Assembly: GCA_016802295.1 (NCBI GenBank)
Contig: JAESIW010000115.1
Coordinates: forward strand, 1,913,995 to 1,977,994
From: Brachionus rotundiformis
Lineage: Eukaryota > Rotifera > Eurotatoria > Ploima > Brachionidae
DNA length: 64,000 bases
Direction of reading: 5' to 3'
The translations under genes and the position numbers were made by a program. Below, in pieces: positions 49,109-61,231 of this stretch. The notes beneath the pieces are model-generated. The model worked only from the letters and a program-made list of their open reading frames with translations, did no database searches and was not told the DNA's origin. Within the stretch, counting starts at the first letter, position 1. Each line of letters starts with the position of its first letter.

Positions 49109-49390
49109 TTGTTCCTCACTCAGTTTTGTCCTGCTGCAGCGTTAAGAGGGAATAGCATCAGAGTTCATAGAGAAAGTTTCTCCCCTCAAGTTAGAAATGA
49201 TTTTGCTGCTGGGGTTAGCGACATGCATACTTTTTTCTCAAACAGAATAGCTCCAAATTGGAATAAGTTGCCAGAAGATGTGGTGAAATCTAAATCAACT
49301 GCTTGTTTCAAAGAGTCTTTCGAAAAATTCAATAGAATTGGCTCCCGCAGCTTCAAGCCAAATGGTCGTGTTGGGCTCAAACACATGTAA
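49109..49390 (+). mobile_element. C-terminal fragment of a CR1/Jockey-like LINE
   Basis: 93-codon frame with the usual C-terminal signature of many non-LTR reverse transcriptases: LRGNSIRVHRESF, then FFSNRIAPNWNKLPEDVV and TACFKESFEKF, ending before a stop. The upstream reverse-transcriptase part is missing. The surviving frame is intact, but the copy is too short to be active. It belongs to a different family from LINE copies 1-3. Confidence 0.75.
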
Positions 49391-49558
49391 GATGTTGCAG
49401 CATGAACTACCACTACTACTTAAGTATTTTTATTTTTTTTAATAAATATTTTTGACTCTTTATCTAATTAAATGTCATAAAATAAATCCAAGTCCAGTTT
49501 TTAAGTAAAAGGCAATAATTTTTAATTTTTTTAGCAAATTTGACTAGATACTTCTAAG

Positions 49559-49808
49559 TAGGGGTGGTAAACCGGTTCAATTTGAACAACATAAGTATTA
49601 AGAAAAAAAATTTTTTTTTTTCAATTTTTTTTATAAGAATTGAATTTTTCTTAATTGTTTTTTTGAAAAAATATAAAATTAATAAAGAAAAAAGTTTGTC
49701 GATCAAAAATGATGGGTGAATTACTGCAAAAATCTTCTTTTTATTTTTCGGATATAATCTGTTTAAATACAAAACCGGTTCCAAAAACGAACCGGTTTCC
49801 CAACCCTA
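49559..49808. mobile_element. hAT-like MITE, 250 bp, 8-bp target duplication
   Basis: The terminal inverted repeats are TAGGGGTGGTAAACCGGTTC on the left and the near reverse complement GAACCGGTTTCCCAACCCTA on the right. The flanks are CTTCTAAG (49551-49558) and CTTCCAAG (49809-49816), an 8-bp duplication with one mismatch. TAGGG-type ends and 8-bp duplications are typical of hAT elements. The interior is AT-rich and non-coding. Confidence 0.9.
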
Positions 49809-49985
49809 CTTCCAAGCGAAGCGATTACCTAATGACTTTTCAAAATAAATACAACTTCTGAATTATAAATTTTTTTATTAATTCTAATTTATTTAAAATT
49901 AAAAAAAAAAACTTTTTTTATGATAATATTATTTAGTTTACATTTCTATTAAAACTACCCATTTTTGATTATAAATTAAATTTTT

Positions 49986-50746
49986 TCAAAGAGACAAACA
50001 TGGTTCAGGTAAGGAAAAATCACTGTCATTTATGTCATTTGTAGTCACATTGAAGAAGTGTAGCTCATAATCATGGTCATCATTATCAAGGTAAATAGAC
50101 ACAGGGACACAATTGTTTACCGTAAACAGTGTTAATAAATCAAATCTTTGTCCATTTAATTCGACATTTGCCACCCAGCTTGAAATTAATACACTTGAAT
50201 TATCTAGATCTGATGCTCCTTTAAATTAATTAAATATTTGAATAAATATACAATAAAAATAATTAATCAATTACCTATAACCAAATCGCCGTAGAAAGTG
50301 GCATTTTTGGGAATCTCTTTTTTAAAGCATTTTAAAGATTTAATTCCAATTTATGTTTAATTTACCAAAGTCGTTCCATTCTTGTGTTATGTTATTTTTT
50401 TGACACTCTTTGTCAGTGAAACTATATCTATATTGTATTTTTTCTTTGTAAAACTCAATCACATCCACTTGATCGGAATAATTACCAACTTTTTCAGTAC
50501 CAACCTTTCTTGTTCGTTTGTTTGACGAGTCGTAAGTGACTTGGAATTCTGATTTCAATTTAGCCTTGTTATCTCGATCATATGTTCTTTTAGAAATAAC
50601 TTTTAGGTGTCGGATTAATTTGATAAAAATTTAATAAAAGATACTAACTTGGCTTTCCATTGAGTTGGTGAATCACAGCGAGATCTTGCCTGCGTTTTCC
50701 CAATTAAAAAAATTGATATTGTCAAGATAAGAGAAAATTTTAACAT
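49986..50746 (-). CDS. EPDR: Ependymin-related secreted protein
   Basis: Secreted calcium- or lipid-binding protein of the ependymin family. Four exons join in phase from ATG 50746. A signal peptide (MLKFSLILTISIFLIGKTQA) leads into CDSPTQWKAK, TYDRDNKAKLKSEFQVTYD, a variable middle with FTDKECQKNNIT, then EIPKNATFYGDLVIGASD and SSWVANVELNG. The end is NNCVPVSIYLDNDD, FFNVTTNDINDSDFSLPEPC. The cysteines and NVT/NIT glycosylation sequons match the family pattern. The length of about 210 aa is normal. An acceptor-like CAAACAG precedes the ATG by about 9 nt. It is divergent from the TPR protein gene, with 713 bp between start codons. Confidence 0.88.
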
Positions 50747-51459
50747 TTTGAATAACTGTTTGAATTTAAAATCTTGAATTTATATATCCAAAATTTGGCA
50801 TTTGTGAACAAAAAGTGATTTATTATTTGCTTATTAAAACGGAAACAGTCTTTATTATTTGCTAACTAAAACTAATTTTTATAAATTTTTTTAAAATCTA
50901 ATATAGCATTTATTTTTTAATGATAAGATAAGATATGATATTTAAGATGAGTCTTCTCAATGACAAAATTTTATTTAATCCAATGTTCTATGCACGAAAA
51001 AAGAGTAGTTTAAATCTAAGTGAAGTAAAGTTTGTCAATGAGCAATGGTTCTAGGTAACTTGATGTCTATTATATAGTGAATTATTTGAACAAAATAAAT
51101 AAAAAAGCAACATGACAATCAAAAAGAAAGGTACGAGATATAAAATTGGAATAAATATCTGAATACAATGGTAAGATGAATAATCTAAACTTTTAATTGG
51201 TATAATTTTATCTTATACACAAAAAAAATATATTAAGTTTAAAAAATTAAATTTAATTTAAAAGCTTTGTTTCGGAATAATGAATATTTAAAAATTTGTT
51301 TTATATTTAAGAAAATATCAATTTAATTATGAAATTTAAATTATCAAAAGTGCATTTGTGCAGCATAAAAATTCATTCAAAAATTAATTTATAATTTTTA
51401 AATTAAAAATCCATGCTCGTTTCAAATAAAGTTAATATCAAAATATCCAATTAATTACA
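50747..51459. other. Divergent promoter region
   Basis: 713 bp between the start codons of the ependymin-related gene (-) and the TPR gene (+). AT-rich; it should contain both promoters. No specific motif was identified. Confidence 0.45.
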
Positions 51460-52814
51460 ATGGGAAAACTAAAGAGATCCATTGCCATCAAAAGTAAATA
51501 GATAACAATAAATAAATTTATCTGATATTTTTTTATCCTAAAGACCACCAGAAAAAGAATTCTAAGTCAAAGCTTTCTGTTGAAAAACTTTTGGAATTGG
51601 TAAAAATAAATCGAAAAATATTGCCAAAGATATAAAATTATTTGAACTAGGCTGAGGACTTTTTGGATCAGTATGAACTTGAAAAAGCATTCCAATATGC
51701 CAAAAAAGCGTTGGATATAGACTCAAAAAATTTGCATGCTTTGGACACAATGGCTTCAATTCAAATGGAAATGGGAAATATTGAAAGTGCAAAAAATCTC
51801 TATGAAAAATTGGTTAACATAAGTCCAGATGATGGTTTTAGTAAATATATGTGTCTGGCCCAGCTTTCAAACGGGCTCGAAGCAGTAAACTATTATAAAA
51901 AAGGCGTAGAGCTGATGCTAGTTGAATTTAATAAAAATCATTTCGAAACAAATCAGCCTTCTACATCAAAACAAGATGAGGAAGAAGAGCCCAATTGTGT
52001 CACCAAACTTGACATATCTACAGCCTATTGTTCCATAGCAGAATTATACTTGACCGATTTATGCATGGAAGAAGATGCTGAAAATTTGTGTAAGCTGTAT
52101 CTGGATAAATCGATCGAGTATGATTGCACAAATCCAGAAACTCTTCAATTGCTAGCCAGTTACTGGCTTAGCAAAGAGGACATGGATCAAGCCAAAAAGT
52201 ATATTCTAGATAGTGTTGAAAATTGGTTGCCAAAATATTTGGAAGCTAGTGAAGGTGGTCCCTTGGTAGATCCGAGTCAAGCTATTTCATTGAGTTATGA
52301 TTCGAGAATAAACACAGCTAGAATATTAACCGAAGTAGAGGAATATGACAAGGCCGTGACAGTTTTGGAGCAATTGGTAGAAGAAGATGATGAGGTTGTT
52401 TATATTTGGTATATGCTCGGATGGGTGAATTACTGCAAAGGCGAAGATTACCATTCAAATGCCAAATTTTATCTCAAAAAGGCCAACGAGGTTGGAAAAT
52501 TGTTTCAATTAAAATTTTAATTATTAAATATTGATTTAATCAAGATGATTTCCAAAATTAAATTTGAGCAGCGATATTTGGATGATGGGCTCAAGACCCA
52601 TGTCAAAGAGCTACTAGATAATTTGATAAATGTTCCCTCAGACGATGAAGCTGATGGAGATAAAGAGAATTTGAATGAAAATGAAGACGATGACTATGAA
52701 ACTGACGAAGATGAACAGAATGAAATGGACGCAAATTTAAGATTAACTAAGAATAGTTTAAAAGATAAAAAAGATCAAAATAATAATCATGAGGAATTCA
52801 TGGAAGTTACATAA
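51460..52814 (+). CDS. TPR protein, probable ribosomal protein L4 chaperone (ACL4-like)
   Basis: Four exons join in phase: MGKLKRSIAIK, NHQKKNSKSKLSVEKLLEL, the large exon from AEDFLDQYELEKAF to KKANE, and the last exon beginning MISKIKFEQRYLDDGLK. Residues about 35-105 hold tandem TPR-like helices (EKAFQYAKKALDIDSKNLHA, ESAKNLYEKLVNISP). Further helical repeats run from about residue 160 (STAYCSIAELYLTDLCMEED) to YMLGWVNYCKGED. The C-terminus is a long acidic tail (DDEADGDKENLNENEDDD). A basic N-terminus, TPRs and an acidic end match the known layout of ACL4, which shields newly made ribosomal protein L4. The assignment rests on that layout and on YMLGW, so it is moderately sure. Confidence 0.8.
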
Positions 52815-53329
52815 TTATAGATTTTTTTTTATTTTAATAAAAAATTTAAATAATTTCTAGTTTAAATCAAATAAGTAAATTGATCATCAAAAAATTGGTA
52901 AAATATGTGCGAATTTTGTTAATTTTTAGGAAATTATTTTTTTAAAAAGCGCAAAATTAAAAAACAGAAAATTAATAATTAAATTAAAGAATAAGAGATA
53001 AATTCAAATCAAGAATATAAAGATTTTATGGAAAAAATAAAAAGATAAAATTAGATAATGAAGAAATTTACCTTTTTTTTGAAATCAAGAAGATTGTGGG
53101 AAAAAATCTATTTTGTCCAAAACTGGCAAGAATTCATATCAGAAAAAGACTTGAATATTATCTAAAAATTGAACAATTTATATGGAAATTTTTAAAATTC
53201 GACCCCATCCAAAAATCAATAAAACTTAATAATTCTTAGAAAATATAGCTATTTTAGTAAATTAATTATTAATTATTATTTTTAATTGAAAATTTTTCTT
53301 TTAATTATGAAGTATAAATTATTATTTTT
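52815..53329. other. Intergenic, AT-rich
   Basis: About 500 bp downstream of the TPR gene with no recognised exon or repeat. Confidence 0.45.
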
Positions 53330-53600
53330 ATGTCACCCTCCTCTCCTCTTGGCTTGGGACCGGCTTTGGCAGAATTATGACGGCGTCTTTCCCTAAGAAG
53401 CCAGTGGGACGTTCAACATAAACAGCGTCACTCATCCGAGCACTTTAAATTGACTGCTAACTCGGCAATTTAGATTAGCTTAGAACCACAAACCAAACGA
53501 CTTCTCTCTTACTCGAGATAGAGTTTTAACTTAAGGTTTCCAAATGTACGTCTACCTGCAGAGGGTCACCTGTAGAGCAGATTCTCAGAAACGATTTTTG
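53330..53600 (-). mobile_element. GC-rich island, probable retroposon 3' remnant
   Basis: About 270 bp much richer in GC than its surroundings. On the minus strand it ends CCAAAGCCGGTCCCAAGCC then AAGAGGAGAGGAGGGTGA, which resembles the conserved tails of some invertebrate non-LTR elements. No reading frame is intact. The origin is inferred from composition and that tail. Confidence 0.4.
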
Positions 53601-55267
53601 ATGATAATAAATAGGCTAATTAGCAGCTTTAATTATTCAATAATTTTATCAAAAAAAATGTTCATGTTTTAGAAAATAATTAATCTATAATTTTAACTTC
53701 ACGTGAAAATTTTTATACATCCTTGTCTTTATTAGTTTTTAAGTGAATTTAAAATAAAATTAATATAATTTGTCTAAAAAAGCTTAAGGTAGGTCTTTTT
53801 TCAATTTTAGCTTTCATTCAAAATCAAAAATAGCTTTTAAATCAACAATTTAAAGTAAATTATTTTTTTAATTGTTTGACTAGTAAGTCTTTATTAAATA
53901 AATGGTACTTCGAAAGGTATCAAAAATAACAACTATGAAATCATAAAAGTTCACATTAAGAAAAATTTATTTTACCAAAGATATTTAATGATTGATGGCT
54001 TTTAGATTAAAACAATTCAAAAAAAACATTCAGCAAATAGCAGAAGTTGGGTTTAATTTTGAATAATTCGATTGTGTTTAGAATTGATTTTTATATTGAA
54101 AATATTTTTTTTATTTAAAAAATAAACCAAAAATCAATCAAAAGCTTTTTTAGATTGTTCAAAATAAAAAACAAATTTAAATTTAACTATTCAGGTCCTA
54201 AAAATAATTGTTGAAAATATTGCGGAAAACTTAAGAAATAGAGAAAAATATTTTTTTAAAACTACTCTATTTACGAGAAATAAAATAGTTAAAAAACTCT
54301 TTATACGCTGGTCAATAAAAAATTAAGAAAAAACTTTACTTTATAAAACTTAAAACATTAGTACTTATTTTTAAGATATTTTTAAAAAATTTTTTGAATT
54401 TTTAATTAGAATAGAATTATTTTTAATTTAAATTTTCATTATTAAAATAAAGTTGTAAATAGATATCGAAAATTATTTTCTATTTGTTTAAGTTAGCTTT
54501 GCTGAATTTATTATTTGTTTAAATTAAGAAGTTTATTACTAAGGCTCCATTACCATAACATTCAAAATGCTAAACATTTTTTTAAACAAATGTTTATTAC
54601 TTTTTAATAAAAGTTAATTTAAATTTAGATTAAGCATATTATTCAATTGTGATTGCTTTTATTTAAAAGGCGTTCGTCGAATTGAACTATTTCAATGGGC
54701 GAGTTTAAAAATTTTGATTTAATTTAAATAAAATTGTTAGTTTTTTATCTAAACTCTTAATTTATCTATCGCTCTAGAAGCTTTTATTAATTTTGAGATT
54801 TTAGTTTAAGTTTTAATTGTTTATTTATTTGCTTAATAAATGCGAAATATTAAATAATTAGTTTTTTTTTATACAAGCAATCAAGTCGACTAATTTTCAA
54901 GTCTTGAGTAAACCAATTTGGAGTTGGCGTTCTGTCGAAGATTCTCCAAATGCATGGTTATTTAGCTTAGAGGTTTTATAGTCTAAGAAAAAAAAGCTTT
55001 AAAAGCATATTGAAACCATGGTTACATTATATCAATTTTAGCTTGTATTAAAAAAAGATTAACTTAGTTTATGTTTTTTTAGCTAAATCGAATAGAAATA
55101 GTTCCATGAAAATGTTTATTTAAAGTAATCCCAAACGAAAGTACAAATTTATATTTATTAAATCTTTGTTATAATCAAAATTAAATATTTAAACAATAGA
55201 AATAAAAAAAATTTATTTAAAAAAAAATTAATTCAATTAGAATTTGATTTAGACTTGATCCTTAAAA
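53601..55267. other. Intergenic, nothing recognised
   Basis: About 1.7 kb of AT-rich DNA with no supported exon, RNA gene or structured repeat. Confidence 0.5.
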
Positions 55268-55759
55268 ATGGGCAGTGAGGCGATACACTTCGAAGCATTG
55301 AGAAAACAGTTGGTTATGGACAGAAGAAACGCCATGAATATTCAAAAGAAGGTTTTTTAAGTTTTTTTTCGTGATTTTAAAAATTAATTGCCAATTTTTT
55401 TAGCGACATGTTCCACCATTTCAATCCCACTACACGACCAATGAATTGCCCAAGGATGATATGCATATTGAGAGAGAGCCAAGCATGCAGGCGAAACCAA
55501 CTGTTCATGAATTTACATGTTAGCAATCGTTAATAGATAATTAAAAATATTTTATATTTTGTAAAGGTTTAAAGTGTCAAACTCCTTGGAAATTTGTCTC
55601 TTCGACTGACATTCATGGGTAAAATTTAATTTATTAAATTCAATAAAAAATAAATTGAAAATTTTTATCAGAAACTCATCGGCTTCATTCAGAATTGACA
55701 ATTCGTCCTTTTCGGCAAAACAGCGAAAACGATTCAATGTATTTTTTTTTTCATCTTAA
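55268..55759 (+). CDS. Small four-exon protein, function unknown
   Basis: Exons begin at 55268 (MGSEAIHFEALRKQLVMD), then RHVPPFQSHYTTNELPKDD, LKCQTPWKFVSSTDIHG and NSSASFRIDNSSFSAKQ. The last ends in FFFSS and TAA at 55757-55759. All three introns are short GT-AG introns and the phase is kept, giving about 110 aa. No signal peptide or membrane segment is seen. The central AKPTVHEFTCLKCQ has a CXXC pair, and the charged, Tyr/Pro-containing middle resembles small ciliary microtubule proteins in style only. Consistent splicing supports a real gene; I do not recognise the family. Confidence 0.65.
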
Positions 55760-57165
55760 ATTAATTAAAATTAAAAATTTTTTGTCAAGAATATTGATTA
55801 CATAAGCCAATGGTAAATTAAAGCTAAATATCAATTAATTCATAATCAGATTTCAGTTTATCTTCTTAATCGATTTCCAGAACTATTGAAATTTTTCCGA
55901 TTTTTAGTCTTTTTTAAATATAAAAATGTTTTTTATTGAAAATTTTTCTTTCCATTTTTAGAGTTTTTTTGCTAATAAAAAATTAATAAATAAAAACAAA
56001 TTATTTCAAAGTCTAGTTTAAAAAGAATAACAATAATTCATTTTAATAATACTTTTGATAAGGATGTATATGATTTTAATTTACCTATAATTTTTAAATA
56101 AATAAAAATAATTCAGTCACAAATTTTTACAAACTGGGTTGTTTTTTATTTCTAAAAGCTTTTATTATTTTTGAGACAATTAAGTGAGTGCGTTATTTTC
56201 CAAGAATGACATTTACCATGCTCTTGTTCCATCTAATTCACTTGAAATTAATTAATTTTCAAAAGATCTTTAACAAAAATATAAAATAATTTTCGAAAAA
56301 ATTTAAATTTTTTTTATTTTATTTTTGTTAAACTAATAAAATCATGTTGATTTAAAATAATCTAATATTTTAATATATATATGCCATTGCAATTTTTAGA
56401 GCTTTGTTAATTTTTAGGTGATTCGACAAGATAAAATCTCACAAAAACGTTTAAAAAAATCAATATAGATACAGTTTCTTTTTCTACCTGGCCCCACTAG
56501 CATAGAAAACAATTTTTCTCTCATAATATTTAAAAATTATTTTTATTTGCAAAGCAATGTAAAAAATTAGATAAATTAAAATAAATATTTTTCAATTTTA
56601 ATTAATATTTTGAAAATTAAAATGTCCTGGTCAAATTAATCTAAAATAAATGTTTTTAAATTAAATTATTTATTTTAATAAGTAACTAAGCTACTTGTTA
56701 AAGTAAAAAAAAATTTAAAAAAAGTAAATATACATTTATTTAGTTAGATAAATTTTAAAAAATAGTTAAATTTAAATGGAAATTATAAAAAAATGATTTT
56801 TTTATATCTTTAAACAAAGTAAATTTAAGAAATGTTTAACTTTTTTTGTTTTTTCATTTCAATCGTGAAGTTAAATATATTATTTGCTTTTTTTTTTATA
56901 ATTTTAATATTCTTTTACAATCAAAATAAATTTTCTATGAACTATAAACAGACAAAAACTAAAATAAGCTCTTTGATTTTTTAATTTTTTTTTAAATAAT
57001 TAAATTAATAAATGTTATATACATCTAATTATTAAAGTATTTACAAATGGAGTAGTCGAACTAAAGGAATTTACATCTTAATTCACATTTTAATTTTGTT
57101 TTGTTTAGCGCGAATCTGACAAATTTTGGAAAATATTATTTAATACATGATATGGTACATAAGTT
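55760..57165. other. Intergenic, nothing recognised
   Basis: About 1.4 kb of very AT-rich DNA between convergent genes. No supported exon or repeat. Confidence 0.5.
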
Positions 57166-58902
57166 TTAATCGACAATAAATTCATGGGGTGGCAAACTCA
57201 GGTTTGATGAGGTATAGCTATCGTTTGGATCACTCAACTCGTTGAATAACTCATCATCATCATCACTGTCGTCTTCATTGTTTATATACTTGGACAAATC
57301 TATTCGATTGTCATTAGTATTTTGAGATTTTATATTGTTTTGACTAGTCATGGTTAAAATTGAAGGCTTGTGGCCCAAATTGTCCAGCGATCTGGCTGAT
57401 ATGTCGTGAGATGAAACGCTGCTGTTGGTTGTCAACACGCTGCTCGAACTGTTGCTAATTGAGCTTGAATTCACCGGTTCGTTTGACGATAGGTCATTTA
57501 AGCTGTCATTTAGATGAATTTTTAAAAGTTCCACTTTGAGGAAATTGTTCTCCTTTTTCAGCAGTTCTATCTCGTTTATCAGAAATTCGTTTACTTTTTT
57601 GTACTCACCGTTTGTTGTTGACAATTCCTCGATTATCAATTGGTCGTTTTTGGTCACTTTGGATGCATTGGTAAATGGTGCCAATGGTACAGATTTATTC
57701 AGCTTTGGAACCAATACCGATTGATTTTGTTTATGATCGCTTTCTGACTCAGACCGCTTTTTGTTTATCAAATTTTCAATCTGATTCTTTTTCTTAGAAA
57801 TTAAAATTAGTAAATTGTTTAGTTTATTGACTGATTAGCATTTAAGAAGTGAAAAAATAAATATTAATTAAAAAATAGCTTAAATATTTGATATCAATTT
57901 GGAAAAATATTAATGAGGAATATATTTATTAAAATTATAAAATCGATTTTATATTTTAATACGACAGAATTGTTAAAGCAATTTATTAATTAAAATAAAA
58001 GCTTAAATATTCATATAAATTATTAACTATTTTAAAAACTTAATTGAAATTTGTTTATTTTCGATTGAACAAAATAAAAAAATTTTAATTTAATTAAATT
58101 TTATTTAATGAATATGCGCTTTTTATTTAATTAGGAAAAATTTAATTAGAAGCTTGAATGATGGTAGGAAAAATTAATAGATATGATTAATTTAAAAATT
58201 TAATCAAAACTATTCACATTTTGGCACTCGTTAAAAGTGTAATGGGAAAAAAAAGTTTTTTTTTCTGCAATGCATCGACCTAAGTTTGGTTCATTGGTCT
58301 TTAGAAAATTAAAATTTTTTCAAGTAATTATAAAATTTTAGCATCAAATATTTCATTAATGAATAATTAGAATAAATAATTTTTTAGAGAAAACTATTTG
58401 AATAAATCAAAATTTAGGACATAAGGACTTTAATATTTGTAAAGAACTTAATGTAATTATGATTAGGAAAACATTTTCAAGGCTCTAAATTATTAAAAGA
58501 TAAATTATCTTTTGAATTTTGAGATAAATTAAGATTATATTTAATAATTAAGCATAATTACTTTAATCGATTCTGATCGTTTAATTGCAACTGAGCGCAT
58601 ATTTCGATCAATAGAATCAATTTGTGAATTTATCATTTGAATTGAGTCGTAGCATGACGTGACTGATTTAAGCTCATTTAAGAGAACTACAGGGCAAAAG
58701 AAAGTTAAAGTTTGAGGCAAAAATGGAAAAAAATGACCAACCGATTGATTTGTCCAGTTGGGCAAGTGCTTCGTCGAATAGACCATAAATGACAAGTGAG
58801 TCTGCCTTGCGCACACAACGCTGTGCCTAATTAACAACACAATAAGAAAACAATTTGGTAAAGTTTAAGCTTGGAACTTACATTGGAAAGCAATGAATCC
58901 AT
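57166..58902 (-). CDS. NRBF2: NRBF2-like autophagy regulator
   Basis: NRBF2 binds the ATG14-containing class III PI3-kinase complex and tunes autophagy. Four exons join in phase: a 21-nt exon (MDSLLSN), AQRCVRKADSLVIYGLFDEA, VLLNELKSVTSCYDSIQMIN, and after a 769-bp intron (57793-58561) the last exon 57166-57792. The N-terminal half is a short MIT-like helical domain. The middle block NDQLIIEELSTTNGEYKKV then INEIELLKKENNFLKVELLK matches the NRBF2 coiled coil with its IIEE...LKKEN pattern. The C-terminus is Ser/Asn-rich and ends in an acidic stretch (NNEDDSDDDDELF). The 769-bp intron is the longest inferred in the window. The assignment rests on domain order and the coiled-coil match. Confidence 0.78.
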
Positions 58903-61231
58903 TATTGGTTCTATTAGTGGTAGTTATTTTTTGGCAACATAAACAAGACAAAACTATTTTTTCTCTCTAACTCTTCTGGAGCTTGGGATGCGCCGCAATC
59001 AGCAAAGAGTTTTCAAAGACTTGGGAACAAATAAAAAAAGAGGAGAAAAAAAATAATTTCGTTTTTATGTTTTTTTTTTTGTTTTTATAAAAATATACAA
59101 AAATGCGTATATTTTTATAATGAAATTTTTTCTCTATTTTGCCTAGTTGTGTTTCTTCAAATTGTGTATAGAGGGTTTGCTATAGCTATATATATATATA
59201 TATTTATATATATCAAGTCGACACCACATTACTTGCTCTTACCCCTCTTCTCTCTAAGTAATGAACATAAAAATTTCAAATAAATTACCAAAAGGCATAA
59301 TTTGGATCAAAATTTAAGAAACCCTCTTAATTTGAATTCAAATAGCTGCCTAGAAATTGCGAATTTGGTTGTTTGAATATTATAATTTATGATAGAAAAC
59401 GCTCTACTTTGCCTCTAGACATTCCATTATCATATGATTTTTTTATATTGTCTCTGATAATGAGCTTATTTTAATGGAATTTATCGGAAAATTGATTTAT
59501 TCAGATCCATAGATTGGCCTCGTGATCTCAAGCTAAATAGTTATCTGATAATATTCAAGGTGAACAAGCAGTTGAGAACGTGATTGATGTTGTAAGGGCG
59601 AAGATTTATATTTAAAAATAAAAAGTTAAATAAATACTCATTAAGTCTAGACTTTGCTAAATTATGAAAAAAATTAATTACGAATTTAGTTTGACAGATT
59701 TGGTTTTTCCAAAGACATTCCTACTTATTTTTCTTTCAAATATTAATTTAAAGCACAAAAAAAATCATTAAAAACATACGTAGATTCTACAATGATCTAC
59801 GATTCTAGTTTTGTTTTAAAGTGTCATCTTTTTGAAATGACCACTGTTTATCTTAATTTTTTTAAGTCTAAAAATATCTTGTTTTAAACTGGATTTTAAT
59901 TGTGTCTGAAGATTATTTCAAAAAATTAAATATAAGATAAAATAAACAAAATCAGATCAAGGGTTAAAAAATTATTAAAATTAATATCAAATTTTTTCAT
60001 TATTAGCATATTTTGTTATTTTTCAATTTGAGTTAAAGCAACCAGTACAGTGATATGTTGATTTTTTTTAACTAAAAACCATCTTTTTATTTTCAAATTT
60101 AAAAAATTATTTTCAATAATCAATAATAAAAACAAAGTAAAACTTTTAAAATGATAAAAACCATTCATAAATTTATACAAGAAATATTTGATTTTATTGA
60201 AGGTCAATATAATTTTCCAATTCTTACCAATCAGGTAGAAACAGCCAAGATCTGATTTTAAAACTTGGTTGCATGTTTAAGAGTGCGGCATTTTTAGAAA
60301 AATAAATAAAAACAAGCCTAATTAATGACACGTGTGATTGGAAATGTGTGCTTATGAGACCATTGGGAATATCACGTTTTTTTTCAAAAATTTTAATTTT
60401 AAAGATAAGATAACGAGAATTTTATTTTTTCTTAACCTGCTTTTTTCTGATTATTTAGCGCAAGTTATTAATTTGATTTTAGGGAAAATAAATGATAAAT
60501 ACCATCAGTTAATTAATACAATTGAATTTTTCCAAGATAACACTTTCTTATTTATGTATGGATATATAAATAATTTTTAAGTGCAGACTAAGCACGGAAA
60601 ACAATAAAGATAACTATGCTAAAATTTTAATATCTTCAAAATTTCAAAAATAACTTAGAAAAAAGTATAAATTGGTTTAAAAGAAAAATTCTCTTTCACA
60701 AAAGTCAATTTTTGTGAATTTCTTGTTTTTTTTTGGTAAACAATGATAATTAAAATTCTATTCCAAAATATGTTTATCTTGTTTTACAAACCTTGTTGGT
60801 AAAAGAAAATAATACCAAATAAAACAAATTTTTATATACATTTGCTAAAAGGGTAAAGACTATTTACATTTTGCTAGCTTTATTTTCAATATTTACGAAG
60901 TATATTCACAAAGATTCTCCCTTGAAATCTTAAGTTAATATTAAATTACCAATATCTTGGTACATTTTCTATCTTTACTAATTTCCTAATTTTAATTTAA
61001 GAAATAAATCTTCCTATGGGTTATTTATTTTGAATAATCATCCCTTACTTAAAATAAAATATTCCATTTTATTTTAATCTGTTGAATAGCCAGCTAAATT
61101 AAAAAAATTTTGCTTTTTTTAAAAATCTTTAATATTTTTTACAAATTAGAAAGCTTTTTAATCTCAGAAAATTAAAATACTTGATTGATTGTTAATTTTA
61201 TTTTATTAAAACCAAGGATCTAAATTTGAGT
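58903..61231. other. Intergenic with a TA microsatellite
   Basis: About 2.3 kb without a supported gene. A TA repeat lies at about 59187-59213, about 290 bp upstream of the NRBF2-like start. An 80-codon open frame at 60338-60580 is hydrophobic and low in complexity and is not called. Confidence 0.5.
59187..59213. repeat. TA microsatellite
   Basis: Run of TA with one TTTA interruption. Confidence 0.8.

Noticed and set aside
49554..49784. 76-codon minus-strand frame
   Set aside because: It is an accidental frame inside the hAT-like MITE, Lys/Phe-rich and with no domain.
60338..60580. 80-codon plus-strand frame
   Set aside because: It is a hydrophobic, Phe/Asn-rich translation typical of AT-rich non-coding DNA, with no neighbouring exon.
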